Translations under genes and position numbers: made by a program
Notes under the pieces: model-generated
The model's database searches: none
Told to the model about the DNA's origin: nothing
The model's input: the letters and a program-made list of their open reading frames with translations, nothing else
Part shown: piece after piece, positions 17,778 to 27,201 of the stretch
Layout: each line of letters opens with the position of its first letter
How positions within the stretch are numbered: position 1 is the stretch's first letter
Source of the DNA: JAJEFO01 sp965221845
GTDB taxonomy: Bacteria; Pseudomonadota; Alphaproteobacteria; Rhodobacterales; Rhodobacteraceae
DNA: 64,000 nt
Direction: 5' to 3'
Assembly (NCBI GenBank): GCA_965221845.1
Contig: OZ244919.1
Coordinates: forward strand, 2,914,001-2,978,000

Positions 17778-18648
17778 GGGCCCGTTGACAGTTGCCTTGC
17801 GAATCGCCCGCTTCCATGCCATTTCCTTCCCCGATGACCGCCGGAACGGCGGCACGGGCAGGAAACAGGTGACATCATGAATGCAGACAGGACGGTTCTG
17901 ACCGACGCCATGTGGGCGCGGATCGAGGACATGCTGCCGGGCAAGAAGTCCGATCCCGGCGGCACGGCGGCGGACAACCGCCTTTTCATGGAGGCGGTGC
18001 TCTGGCGGTTCCGCACGGGGTCGCCGTGGCGCGACCTCCCCGCGCGGTTCGGGAACTGGAACAGCGTCTTCAAGCGGTTCCGGCGCTGGGCGCTTTCGGG
18101 GGTATTCGAACGCGTTTTCAACGCCTTGTCGGAGGAGTTCGACCTCGAGTGGGTGTTCGTCGACGGCACGGTCGTCCAGGCGCATCAGAAGGCGTCCGGC
18201 GCAAAAGGGGGACCTCGAGCCAGGGGATCGGTCGTTCCAGAGGCGGCCTGACGAGCAAGGTCGTGGCCGTCGTGGACGCGCTCGGCTATCTGGTCCGCTT
18301 CAGGATCCTTCCCGGCCAGGCGCACGACCTCAAGGGGGTGCCGGGGCTTCTCGACGGCCTGGCGTTCGGGGCCTTCGTCGGCGACAGGGCGTTCGACGCG
18401 GACTGGCTGCTGGAGGACCTGGCGGAACGCGGGGCGGAGGCGGTGATTCCGTCGAAGCGGAGCCGGACGGTGTCGCGGGCGCATGACCGGGAGGTCTACG
18501 GCTGGCGGCACCTGGTGGAGAACTTCTTCGCGAAGATCAAGGAGTTCCGTGCGATCGCGACCCGGTACGACAAGACCGACGCGAGCTTTGCCGCCGGGAT
18601 CCACCTCGTCGCCGGCGTGGTCGCGGCGACATGAGTGTCAACGGGCCC
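17778..18648 (+). mobile_element. ISY (IS5-type, IS427-like) copy 2, best-preserved element
   Basis: 871 bp, ends GGGCCCGTTGACAGT and GTGTCAACGGGCCC, flanked by TA at 17776-17777 and 18649-18650. It is inserted inside the right end of ISA copy 3. It is the least decayed transposon in the window and carries both halves of its transposase. Confidence 0.85.
17877..18634 (+). CDS. ISY transposase, two overlapping frames (orfA/orfB) with likely -1 frameshift
   Basis: OrfA (17877-18251) starts MNADRTVLTDAMWARIEDML and carries WRFRTGSPWRDLPARFGNW and the first acidic residue in EWVFVDGTVVQAHQ. OrfB continues in the -1 frame with GIGRSRGGLTSKVVAVVDAL, the second aspartate in GAFVGDRAFDADWLLEDL and the glutamate in WRHLVENFFAKIKEFRAIAT. 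The switch point coincides with AAAAGGGGG at 18203-18211, a plausible slippery sequence, and IS427-group elements are known to use two overlapping frames. The fused product would be about 250 residues, normal for the group. All three DDE positions appear present, so this copy may still be active. Confidence 0.75.
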
Positions 18649-19165
18649 TAATTATGATTCAAGCTCTGAACGATCCTGGCGTCCGGAACGGACGGCGGCC
18701 GGAAGCGGCCCAGCCCCTTCACCCAGAGCGAGCCGTCGCGGATCGCCGGATCGGGAACGTCGAACGACCGGATGCCTCGGTTACGGCCCTTGAAGCGGGG
18801 GAAGCTCGGCTTCTCGCCACGCTTCACCTGATCGAAGAACCGCTTGAAAGCCTTGTCCAGTCGCCGCAAGGCGGAACGTTGCGGCACCTGAGGATTCCCA
18901 TCCGGGACAACGACTGACCGCGGACCGGCGCGGAGAGAGAGATTGCGGGAGCGGTCTGCGGGCCGCCCCCTTTTTGCAGTCACTTTCGTCATTTTCAGAC
19001 TGGGTCATTGCCCAGGGGAGACTGCCCGCGACAGCCGGCCGCCGTCGCCGAAAGCCGTTTCAGGAAAGCCGCATGCGCCGGCCCGGCACGCCTGAACCCC
19101 GCAGGTGCGGGACCGCCGCCTGGCGGTCTTGCCGCTGCGCCTGCGAGGGTGCACAACCTGCCGTG

Positions 19166-20167
19166 ATGGTCGAGAATTTCGGCATTGCCGCTTCAGGCCG
19201 GGAAATCCACCGGCTGACCCTGCAGGACGGCCCTCTTGCCGCGCGCGTCATCACGCTTGGCGCCGCCCTCCAGGACGTCCGCCTTGAAGGCGTCCGGCAC
19301 AGCCTGACCGTCGGAAGCCGGGACATCGCCGCCTACGAAGGCCCGCTCGCCCATTGCGGAACGATCATGGGCCCGGTCGCGAACCGGATTGCGGGCGCAC
19401 GCGCCAGGCTTGACGGCGTCGAGTACCGGTTCGAGAGGAACTTCCTCGGCGCCCACACCCTCCATGGCGGCGGTGGCGCGTTTCACAGGCGGGTCTGGAA
19501 CCTGGCGGATCATTCCGGGCGCCACGCCACTCTGGCGCTTGCGGCGCCCGACGGCGAGGGCGGATTCCCGGGCACGCGCAGCGTCGAGGCGAGGTTCGAA
19601 GTCTCGGGCCGCGCCCTGTCGCTCACGCTGACGGCCGAGACTGACGCCCCGACATTCCTGAACCTCGCGAACCACAGCTACTGGCGTCTCGGCGACGCGC
19701 CCACGACCCGGGGTCACTTGCTGCAGGTTCACGCCGACCGGTACCTGCCCGTCGATCCCGGCACCACCATTCCCACGGGTGACGTTTCGGACGTGGCGGG
19801 CACGCGCTTCGATTTCCGCGAAGGTCGCGTCCTGAACGATGGCGCCGACGGTCTTGTCGACACGAATTTCTGCATTTCCGATTCCCGTCGGCCCCTCCGG
19901 GAGGTCGCGCGCCTGACCGGTCCCGACGCCATGATGGTGATGGCAAGCACGGAACCCGGCCTCCAGGTCTTCGACGGGCACATTCTTGACTGTCCGGACC
20001 AGCGCACCAACGACGGCGTTGCGCCGGTTCCCTATTGCGGCCTTGCCCTCGAAGCGCAGTTCTGGCCCAATTCGCCGCACGAGCCGGGATTTCCGGACAT
20101 CACGGTGCGCCCCGGCGATGACTGGCGGCAGGTCACGACGTGGACGTTCGAGTCGGCCGGATCCTGA
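19166..20167 (+). CDS. galM: galactose mutarotase (aldose 1-epimerase)
   Basis: 333 residues, cytosolic, interconverting alpha and beta anomers of hexoses. Family landmarks are VANRIAGARARLDG, LGAHTLHGGGGAFHRRVW, the catalytic histidine in LNLANHSYWRLGD, and the C-terminal catalytic glutamate in LALEAQFWPNSPHEPGFPD. I chose the ATG at 19166 because upstream codons of the same frame are Arg/Pro-rich and unlike the family. The 3' end overlaps the convergent coxF-like gene by 35 bp. No other galactose-pathway gene is in view. Confidence 0.85.
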   Translation: MVENFGIAASGREIHRLTLQDGPLAARVITLGAALQDVRLEGVRHSLTVGSRDIAAYEGPLAHCGTIMGPVANRIAGARARLDGVEYRFERNFLGAHTLHGGGGAFHRRVWNLADHSGRHATLALAAPDGEGGFPGTRSVEARFEVSGRALSLTLTAETDAPTFLNLANHSYWRLGDAPTTRGHLLQVHADRYLPVDPGTTIPTGDVSDVAGTRFDFREGRVLNDGADGLVDTNFCISDSRRPLREVARLTGPDAMMVMASTEPGLQVFDGHILDCPDQRTNDGVAPVPYCGLALEAQFWPNSPHEPGFPDITVRPGDDWRQVTTWTFESAGS

Positions 20168-21083
20168 CGCGGGCGGGCTCGGTGCGTGAGTCCGGATCCA
20201 TGCCCTTGGGTCTCCGTCCGGACGACGCGTGATCTGCATTGCCGGCGGAGGTCCGGCGTCTCGCCCGGGATTCCCTTGCCGCCTGGCCGAACTGCCTGCC
20301 ACGTCTGAGCGCAACGATCTCGGCCATTATGGACAACGCGATCTCATCTGGTTCCACGGCGCTGATGTCCAGGCCCGCCGGCGCACGCACGTCTCCGATG
20401 CGGCCGCAAAGGTCCGGCTTCTTGGAGAGGTCGTCCGCGAGGGCGGCAAACTTGCGACGGCTTGCCACCATGCCGATGTATCCTGCTTCGGACTTCAGCG
20501 CGGCCTCAAGCGCCTCGCCGTCATGTCGCCCCTGGGTTGACAGGACCACTGCATCTTCCGGCCCGGCCCGGCCTGCCGCGGCGGCAAAGTCGCCGGCATG
20601 CTCGTCGGCGGCGACCGCCGTGCCTGTCTCTTCATCGCGCGCTCCGATGATCGTGCGGTAGCCTGCCGCTTCCGACATCCTGGCGAGCGCATGCGCGATC
20701 GGAGAGGATCCCAGAATGATCATCTGCCTCGCCGCCTGCATCGGTTCGAGGAAGATCTCGACGGTGCCGCCGCTCGGACATGACGACTTGTGCAGCGTGG
20801 TGCCGTCAGCGTCCACGGGGGCATCGACTTCCGCTTCAGGCTTGATCCGGATCAGCTTCGGCCGCCTTGCCGCCAGCGCCAGCCGCGCTTCGGCCCTGAC
20901 GGCTCCGATCACGCAGTGGCCGCCCAGAAAGCCGTGCAGCTCGCCCGCGTCGGTCACTACGGCCTTGGCTCCGGGTTTGGCCGAAGTGGCGTCCTTCGCG
21001 CGCACGATCGTGGCCACGCAGAAGCTTCTGCCGCTCCCCCGGAGCCTTTCGATCAGATCAAGCGTGGTTTCCGACAGCGTCAT
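20133..21083 (-). CDS. coxF: CoxF/XdhC family molybdoenzyme maturation protein
   Basis: 316 residues. The N-terminal XdhC_CoxI-type domain (RGSGRSFCVATIVRAKDATS, GFLGGHCVIGAVRAEARLAL) and the C-terminal Rossmann-like domain (QMIILGSSPIAHALARMS, YIGMVASRRKFAAL, DVRAPAGLDISAVEPDEIAL) are both present. Proteins of this family act in insertion or maturation of the molybdenum cofactor in xanthine- and CO-dehydrogenase-type enzymes. It is the last gene of the minus-strand cox operon, 10 bp after coxE. The final ~45 residues are low-complexity and Arg-rich and overlap galM, which suggests the original stop was lost. Confidence 0.8.
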   Translation of the reverse strand: MTLSETTLDLIERLRGSGRSFCVATIVRAKDATSAKPGAKAVVTDAGELHGFLGGHCVIGAVRAEARLALAARRPKLIRIKPEAEVDAPVDADGTTLHKSSCPSGGTVEIFLEPMQAARQMIILGSSPIAHALARMSEAAGYRTIIGARDEETGTAVAADEHAGDFAAAAGRAGPEDAVVLSTQGRHDGEALEAALKSEAGYIGMVASRRKFAALADDLSKKPDLCGRIGDVRAPAGLDISAVEPDEIALSIMAEIVALRRGRQFGQAARESRARRRTSAGNADHASSGRRPKGMDPDSRTEPARVRIRPTRTSTS

Positions 21084-21093
21084 CGCGCGGCAC

Positions 21094-22293
21094 CTACAGA
21101 CGCGCCAGTTCAGGTTCGATGGCGGCGAGACCTTCCAGCGTGTTGGCCGACGCAAAGCGGTCAATGTGCGGGAGGGCCGCCTGGATCGCTGCGGTCACAG
21201 GCGCATAGGACTCCCATCCGAGCAGGGGATTGAGCCATACAAGACGCCGGACATGTCTCTTCAGCCGCCCCAGTTCGGCGGAGAGCAGGTCCGCCGTTCC
21301 GGTGTCATAGCCGTCGCTCAGCATGATCGCCACGGTGCGCGAATTGGCAAGGCGCCGTGCATGCGTGCGGTTGAACGTGGCGAGGCTTTCGCCAAGCCGC
21401 GTCCCCCCTCCGAACCCCTCGGCCATCAGGGCGAGGCGCGTCATGGCCCGGGCGGAGTCGCGGTCGCGCAAGGCATCGGTGATCCTGACAAGGCGGGTGT
21501 GGAAGACGAAAGCCTCCGAACGCGACCAGGAGCAGACAAGTCCCTTGACGAACTGCAGGAAGAAACGGCTGTAGTGCTCCATGGAGCCGGACACATCGAG
21601 AAAGACGATGATGTGAACGGGCCGGTCCGGTCGCGCATTCCGAAACAGTTCGATCGGCTCCCCGCCTCTGGCAAGCGCACGCCTGATCGTGCGGCGGAGA
21701 TCGATCCTGCATCCGTTTGCCGAAGCGCGGCGCCGCCGCGACAGCCGGTACCTCATGGCCTTGGCAAGACGAAGCGCCAATGCTTCCGCTTCGCGGATCT
21801 CGTCCGGATCGACGACATGCTTCAGGTTGGTCTTTCGGCTGACGGAGCGGTGCGTCGCCACCAGGCGGCCTGCAGCGTCGCCGGACGCATCCTGCCCGGC
21901 GTGTTCGGTCTCGATCCTTGGCGCGTCCCCGCCTGAGGCGCCCCGCCTGTCAGAAAGATGGTCTTGCCACACCTGTGCGTGGCGAAGCGGCCTGTGCACG
22001 TGGGGAGACGAGGTGCGCGCCGCACCCGCGCGAACCCGACCTGCGGGAAGCCAGTACGCCTCGAACAGTTCGTCGAAGCGCTGCCACTCCTCCCTGCTGC
22101 CCGTCAGCAGCACTTTCAGTTCCAGACGCATCCGGGTCAAGGGCTGCAGAGGGAGCCTGGCGACATGATCCGCGATGCGGCCGCCATCCTGTGTGCCGAG
22201 CGCGAAGCCGTTGCTTCGCAAGTGACTCGCGAATCCGATGATGCGATCCGCGATTTCGGCGCCAGGTTCATGACGAAGGGTCGCCGGCGTCAT
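21094..22293 (-). CDS. coxE: CoxE family VWA-domain protein
   Basis: 399 residues. The C-terminal von Willebrand A domain has the MIDAS motif in VFLDVSGSMEHYSRFFLQF and the downstream MIDAS residues in GFGGGTRLGESLATF and IMLSDGYDTG. CoxE acts with the AAA+ ATPase CoxD in maturation of the Cu-S-Mo centre of form I CO dehydrogenase. The ATG at 22293 overlaps the coxD stop by four bases, indicating translational coupling. Length and domain order fit the family. Confidence 0.88.
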   Translation of the reverse strand: MTPATLRHEPGAEIADRIIGFASHLRSNGFALGTQDGGRIADHVARLPLQPLTRMRLELKVLLTGSREEWQRFDELFEAYWLPAGRVRAGAARTSSPHVHRPLRHAQVWQDHLSDRRGASGGDAPRIETEHAGQDASGDAAGRLVATHRSVSRKTNLKHVVDPDEIREAEALALRLAKAMRYRLSRRRRASANGCRIDLRRTIRRALARGGEPIELFRNARPDRPVHIIVFLDVSGSMEHYSRFFLQFVKGLVCSWSRSEAFVFHTRLVRITDALRDRDSARAMTRLALMAEGFGGGTRLGESLATFNRTHARRLANSRTVAIMLSDGYDTGTADLLSAELGRLKRHVRRLVWLNPLLGWESYAPVTAAIQAALPHIDRFASANTLEGLAAIEPELARL

Positions 22294-23168
22294 GCCGCCC
22301 GCCCTGCGAGGCGGGAAACGGCCTCCTTCGGGACGGCCTTCAGGTCCTGTTCCGTCTTCAGAAGGCAGATCATGGTCGCGGCGGTCTTGTCGGGGTCGTC
22401 CCGAAGATCCCTCACGCCCAGCCCGCAAAGCGCCGCCGCCCAGTCGAGCGTCTCGGCGACGCCCGGCTTCCTTTCAAGATCCTCCTTGCGAAGCCGCTGG
22501 ACGAAATCGATGATCGCGCATGCAAGCGATTCCTGGAGTTCCGGCATGCGCAGGTTCAGGATCGCCAGTTCGCGGCCGTGATCCGGAAACTCCACATACG
22601 AATAGAGGCAGCGCCGCCTCAATGCGTCCGACAGTTCGCGTGTGCCGTTCGACGTGAGGATGACGTGCGGGCGGGCCCTTGCCGCAATGGTTCCAAGCTC
22701 CGGGACGGTTATCTGGAAGTCTGAGAGGATCTCGAGCAGGTACGCCTCGAATTCCTCGTCGGCACGGTCGATCTCGTCTATCAGCAGGACCGGGCTCGTT
22801 TCCAGGCCGATGGCCTCCAGCAGGGGGCGCCGCAAGAGGTACTGCTCCGAGAATATCCGCTTCTCGATCGCGTCTGAAGCGACCTCTGCATTCTCCAGCG
22901 CCCGGATCGCGAGCAGCTGCTTCTGGTAGTTCCACTCGTACATGGCCGAGGTTGCGTCCAGGCCCTCGTAGCACTGAAGGCGGATCAGTCTGGTGCCGAG
23001 CGTCTCCGCAAGTGCCTTGGCGGTTTCGGTCTTGCCAACGCCCGCCTCGCCCTCCAGCAGAAGCGGGCGCTGCAGCGACAGGGCAAGCCGCATCGCTGTC
23101 GCAAGCGCCTGGTCGGCGACGTAGCCGGCCCTTTCAAGATCCGTGCCTATGTCGGCGTAAGCGGTCAT
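22290..23168 (-). CDS. coxD: CoxD family AAA+ ATPase (MoxR-type)
   Basis: 292 residues. Walker A LEGEAGVGKTETAKALAE, Walker B VLLIDEIDRADEEFEAYLLE and sensor segment VILTSNGTRELSDALRRRCL are all present. CoxD is the chaperone-like ATPase needed to assemble the [CuSMoO2] cluster of CO dehydrogenase. The ATG at 23168 gives the usual family N-terminus (MTAYADIGTDLERAGYVADQ); a GTG at 23237 would add 23 residues and begin 6 bases after coxL. Neither has a strong ribosome binding site, so the start is uncertain. Confidence 0.88.
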   Translation of the reverse strand: MTAYADIGTDLERAGYVADQALATAMRLALSLQRPLLLEGEAGVGKTETAKALAETLGTRLIRLQCYEGLDATSAMYEWNYQKQLLAIRALENAEVASDAIEKRIFSEQYLLRRPLLEAIGLETSPVLLIDEIDRADEEFEAYLLEILSDFQITVPELGTIAARARPHVILTSNGTRELSDALRRRCLYSYVEFPDHGRELAILNLRMPELQESLACAIIDFVQRLRKEDLERKPGVAETLDWAAALCGLGVRDLRDDPDKTAATMICLLKTEQDLKAVPKEAVSRLAGRAA

Positions 23169-23242
23169 CGGGGGCTCGCGTCCCGCTGGCCGGGCGGTGA
23201 TCCCGTCGCGCGGCGCCGGTTCGCGATCGATCTTCACGACGG

Positions 23243-25659
23243 TCAGCCCGTCAGCCCCAGCTGCCGTGCGGCCTTCCAGACGCGCCAGTGATCGTGCGGC
23301 ATCTGCGTGTGCACAAGCCCCTTGTGCGCGAATGCGTCGTTCACGGCATTCGAGAACGCCGGAACGCCTCCGACATTCGGGCTTTCGCCGACGCCCTTGG
23401 CGCCGATCGGATGGTGCGGGCTGGGCGTGGTCGTGTGATCGGTCTGCCAGAGAGGGGTCTCCACCGCTGTCGGCAGAAAGAAGTCCAGCAGGTTGCCGCC
23501 CCGGACGTTGCCGATCTCGTCATAGGAGATCTCCTGGCCCATCGCGATCGCCAACGCCTCCGTCAGGCCGCCGTGGACCTGGCCCTCGATGATCATGGGA
23601 TTGATGCGGGTGCCGCAATCGTCAAGGGCGTAGAAGCTTCGAATGTCGGTCACGCCCGTATCCACGTCTATGTCGACCACGCAGATGTATGCGCCGAACG
23701 GGTAGGTCATGTTCGGCGGGTCGTAGTACGACACTGCCTCGAGCCCCGGCTCGAGTCCCGGGATGGCCTGGTTGTATGCCGCGAACGCGATTTCCTTCAT
23801 GGTCTTGTGCGCTTCGGGATTGCCCTTGACCTGAAACCGGTCGACATCCCATTCGAGATCGCCTTCATGGACTTCGAGCATGTAGGCCGCGATCATCTGC
23901 GCCTTGGCGCGGATCTTGCGCCCGGCCATGGCCGTCGCGGCGCCGGCAACGGGCGTCGAGCGCGAGCCGTAGGTGCCCAGGCCGTAGGGCGCGGTGTCCG
24001 TGTCGCCTTCTTCCAGCGTGATGTCGTCCGCCGGGATCCCGATTTCGGTGGCCAGGATCTGCGCGAAGGTTGTCGCGTGGCCTTGACCCTGGCTTATCGT
24101 GCCGAGGCGGGCGATCGCGGAACCTGTGGGATGGATGCGGATCTCGCAGCTGTCGAACATGCCGAGACCGAGAATGTCGCAGTTCTTGACCGGCCCGGCT
24201 CCGACGATTTCGGTGAAGTGTGCGACGCCAATGCCCATCAGCCTGCATGTTTCGCCACGGTCGAACGCGGCGCGGTTCCGGGCCTGCTCCGCGCGCAGCG
24301 CCTTGTAGCCAACAGCTTCGAGCGCCTTGTCCATGGCCGCATGGTAGTCGCCGCTGTCATACTCCCAGCCGAGCGCGGACGTGTACGGGAACTGCTCTTT
24401 GCGGATGAGGTTCTTCAGGCGCAGTTCGGCCGGATCCATGTCAAGCTTCCTGGCCAGCACGTCGATCATTCGCTCGATCAGGTAGGCGGCTTCAGTCACC
24501 CGGAACGAGCAGCGGTACGCGACGCCGCCCGGCGCCTTGTTGGTGTAGACGCCGTCGACGCCGACATAGGCCACCGGGATGTCGTAGGATCCGGTGCAGA
24601 TGTGAAAGAAGCCTGCAGGGAACCTGGTCGGGTCCGCACAGGCGTCGAACGCGCCGTGATCGGCGAGGACGTGGCAGTGAAGGCCGGTGATCGTGCCGTC
24701 CCTCTTCGCGGCCAGCTTCCCTGTCATGTGGTAGTCCCGGGCAAACGCCGTGGCAGTCAGGTTCTCTATCCGGTCCTCCACCCACTTGACCGGCAGGCCG
24801 GTGACGATCGACGCCACGGCCGCGCAAATGTAGCCCGGATAGACACCGACCTTGTTTCCGAAGCCGCCGCCGATGTCGGGAGACACGATGCGGATGTTGT
24901 GCTCCGGAATGTTCGTGATGAGCGACGCGACGGTGCGAACGGCATGGGGCGCCTGGAACGTGCCCCACAGGGTCAGCTTCCCGTTGACCTTGTCCATCGA
25001 GGCCACGCAGCCGCATGTTTCGAGGGGGCAGGGGTGAACGCGCTGGTAGGTGATCAGTTCCTCGACGGTCACCTCGGCTTCCGCCAGCGCCTTGCTTGCA
25101 CCGGCCTCGTCACCTTCCTCCCAGTGGAAGATGTGGTTGTGGTGCCTGCGTGGCCCGTGGGCGCCTTCCGTCTTGTCCTTGATGTCCTCGCGAAGCAGCG
25201 GGGCGTCCGCGTCCATGGCCTTGAACGCGTCGACCAGGGCGGGCAGCTCGTCGTACTCGACCTCGACCAGTTCTGCCGCGTCTGCCGCGACGTACCGGTT
25301 CTCGGCGACGACAAAGGCGATCTCCTGATTCTGGAAGAGAACCTTCTCGTCGGCCAGGACGGCCTGCACGTCGCCGGCGAGCGTCGGCATGTAATGCAGG
25401 TCGAGCGGCTTGAGGTCCTCTGCCGTCAGGACGGCGACGACTCCCGGCAGGGCAAGGGCCGCTTCCTTGTCGATCGACTTGATGCGGGCGTGGCCGTAGT
25501 CCGACCGGACAAAGTCGCCGAACAGCATGCCCGGCAGCTTGATGTCATCGACATAGTGCCCCTTGCCCTGGGTGAAGCGGGCATCCTCCACGCGCTTGCG
25601 TGAGGATCCGAGGCCCTGAAGCCTTTCGGCGCGCTCGGCGTCTGCGGGTGTCTGGACGT

Positions 25660-25663
<4 letters not shown>
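23243..25663 (-). CDS. coxL: form I aerobic carbon monoxide dehydrogenase, large (molybdenum) subunit
   Basis: 806 residues, catalytic subunit oxidising CO to CO2 at a Cu-S-Mo centre. The active-site loop reads VAYRCSFR with the copper-ligating cysteine near residue 385; AYxCSFR is the diagnostic motif of form I (true CO-oxidising) CoxL, while form II proteins have AYxGAGR. Other molybdopterin-contact motifs are PDIGGGFGNKVGVYPGY, TISQGQGHATTFAQILATE and, with the conserved glutamate, GAKGVGESPNVGGVPAF. Length matches known CoxL (about 800-810). The start ATG overlaps the coxS stop by four bases (ATGA). No damage was seen. Confidence 0.95.
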
Positions 25664-26151
<488 letters not shown>

Positions 26152-26176
26152 GTGGTTCTCCAAAAGGGTCCTGAAG

Positions 26177-27040
26177 TCAGGCCGCGCGGCTCTTGGCGGT
26201 GTTGACGGCCCGCTGAACCATGACGCCGGCCACGTGGGTCCGGTAGTCGGCCGGACCTCGCCCGTCGGATGCAGGTTCCGTGATCTCTCTCGCCGCTTCC
26301 GCGGCCGCGCTGACAGCGTCCGCGCCGAGATCGGTGCCGACCAGCGCGCTGGCCGCCGCCTCGGCCCAAAGCGGCGTGTCCGCGACATTGGTGAGGGCCA
26401 CCGAAGCGCTCGCGCACGTTCCGCCCGCGAGCGTCAGGATGACGCCTGCCGCCGCCGTGGCGTAGTCGCCGACCTTGCGTTTCTGCTTCTGGTAGCTGTG
26501 GCCGTGGCCGGACGGCGGGACCGGGATCCTGACCGCCGTGAGGATCTCGCCCTCGTCGCGCGCGGTCGAAAAGGCGGATTCGTAAAACGCCCTCGCCTTG
26601 ACGGTCCGTGTTCCGCCGGCGCCGCGCAGGACGTACTCCGCGTCCAGCAGCTGCATGGTGGCGGGCATGTCATTGCCGGGGTCGCCGTTGGCGACGTTGC
26701 CGCCCAGCGTTCCAAGATTGCGGATCTGCGGATCGGCGATCTGCAGCGACGTCTCCCGGAGAATCGGGCAGGCGCCGAAGAGCTCGTCGGAATCGATCAG
26801 GTCGGACTGCGTGACCGTCGCGCCGATCTCGATCATGTCGGACGAAACGGAGATTCCGGACAGTTCGGCGATGTCCTGAATGTCGACCAGATGTTCGGGT
26901 GTCGCCAGACGCAGCTTCATCATCGGCACGAGGCTGTGCCCTCCTGCAATGACCAGCGCGGCGCCGTCATGTTCTGACAGCAGCCCGATCGCTTCGTCGA
27001 GCGTGCCCGGCCTGTGGTAGTCGAACGCGGCGGGTATCAT
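26177..27040 (-). CDS. coxM: CO dehydrogenase medium (FAD) subunit
   Basis: 287 residues, FAD-binding subunit passing electrons on towards the respiratory chain. The two FAD-contact motifs AGGHSLVPMMKLRLATP and NLGTLGGNVANGDPGNDMPA are present, with the family C-terminal domain behind. GGGAGGA supports the ATG at 27040 (a GTG three bases upstream is possible). It is the first structural gene; the M-S-L order is that of form I operons. A 161-bp gap to coxC holds three LytTR-like sites. Confidence 0.93.
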   Translation of the reverse strand: MIPAAFDYHRPGTLDEAIGLLSEHDGAALVIAGGHSLVPMMKLRLATPEHLVDIQDIAELSGISVSSDMIEIGATVTQSDLIDSDELFGACPILRETSLQIADPQIRNLGTLGGNVANGDPGNDMPATMQLLDAEYVLRGAGGTRTVKARAFYESAFSTARDEGEILTAVRIPVPPSGHGHSYQKQKRKVGDYATAAAGVILTLAGGTCASASVALTNVADTPLWAEAAASALVGTDLGADAVSAAAEAAREITEPASDGRGPADYRTHVAGVMVQRAVNTAKSRAA

Positions 27041-27118
27041 CACCGTCCTCCCGAAACCTCGCGGTCCATGGCCGTGGAGAGAACCCGGTGGCGGGCAGTT
27101 CCGTGAAACCCCTTACGC

Positions 27119-27167
27119 ACCAACGGGCCGCATTTTGCGCGAATGGCCCCGCTCTTGCGTGAACGGC
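27119..27167 (-). promoter_or_regulatory. three-repeat candidate LytTR operator upstream of coxM
   Basis: On the minus strand GCCGTTCAC (27159-27167), GCCATTCGC (27139-27147) and CCCGTTGGT (27119-27127) recur at exactly 20-bp intervals. They match the LytTR consensus [TA][AC][CA]GTTN[AG][TC] at 8, 7 and 8 of 9 positions. They lie 80-130 bp upstream of coxM, just after the coxC stop. Confidence 0.6.
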
Positions 27168-27201
27168 ATGCAGGGCCGCTGCCACAAGCGGCGAGTCGCG
27201 T

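Larger units (their letters stand above)
16832..18666 (+). mobile_element. ISA (IS5-type) copy 3, frameshifted, carrying a nested ISY
   Basis: Ends GAGCTTGA and TCAAGCTC, with TGA (TCA on the other strand) flanking at 16829-16831 and 18667-18669. The transposase starts MAWDETAREEHDRKPE near 16910 and keeps VEGFPIALRVHEADVQDRDG, VTKLWADGGYAGPKPGEALA and WVVERTFARMSRCRRPGRR in separate frames. ISY is inserted into the AT-rich right end of this copy. Confidence 0.85.
16555..18992 (-). pseudogene. tnpB: tnpB (IS200/IS605 OrfB) split by nested IS elements
   Basis: The N-terminal part lies at 18992-18667 (LRRLDKAFKRFFDQVKRG, PSFPRFKGRNRG). The middle part lies at 16831-16555 (ALRVSVQCVVELEDRP, PVGRPIGIDMGIRNRAIMSS with the first RuvC aspartate, LKRVQRLMSRAKKGSASRRK). 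Removing the ISA copy between them with one TCA duplication restores VPDARIVQ-ARVVKSALRV in frame. The 3' end, with the remaining catalytic residues and the zinc finger, is lost where an IS30 end begins. TnpB is the RNA-guided nuclease of IS200/IS605 elements; no tnpA or intact end was found. Confidence 0.8.

Noticed and set aside
23288..25603. 771-codon plus-strand frame opposite coxL
   Set aside because: Mirror frame of a highly conserved gene; translation has no domain resemblance.
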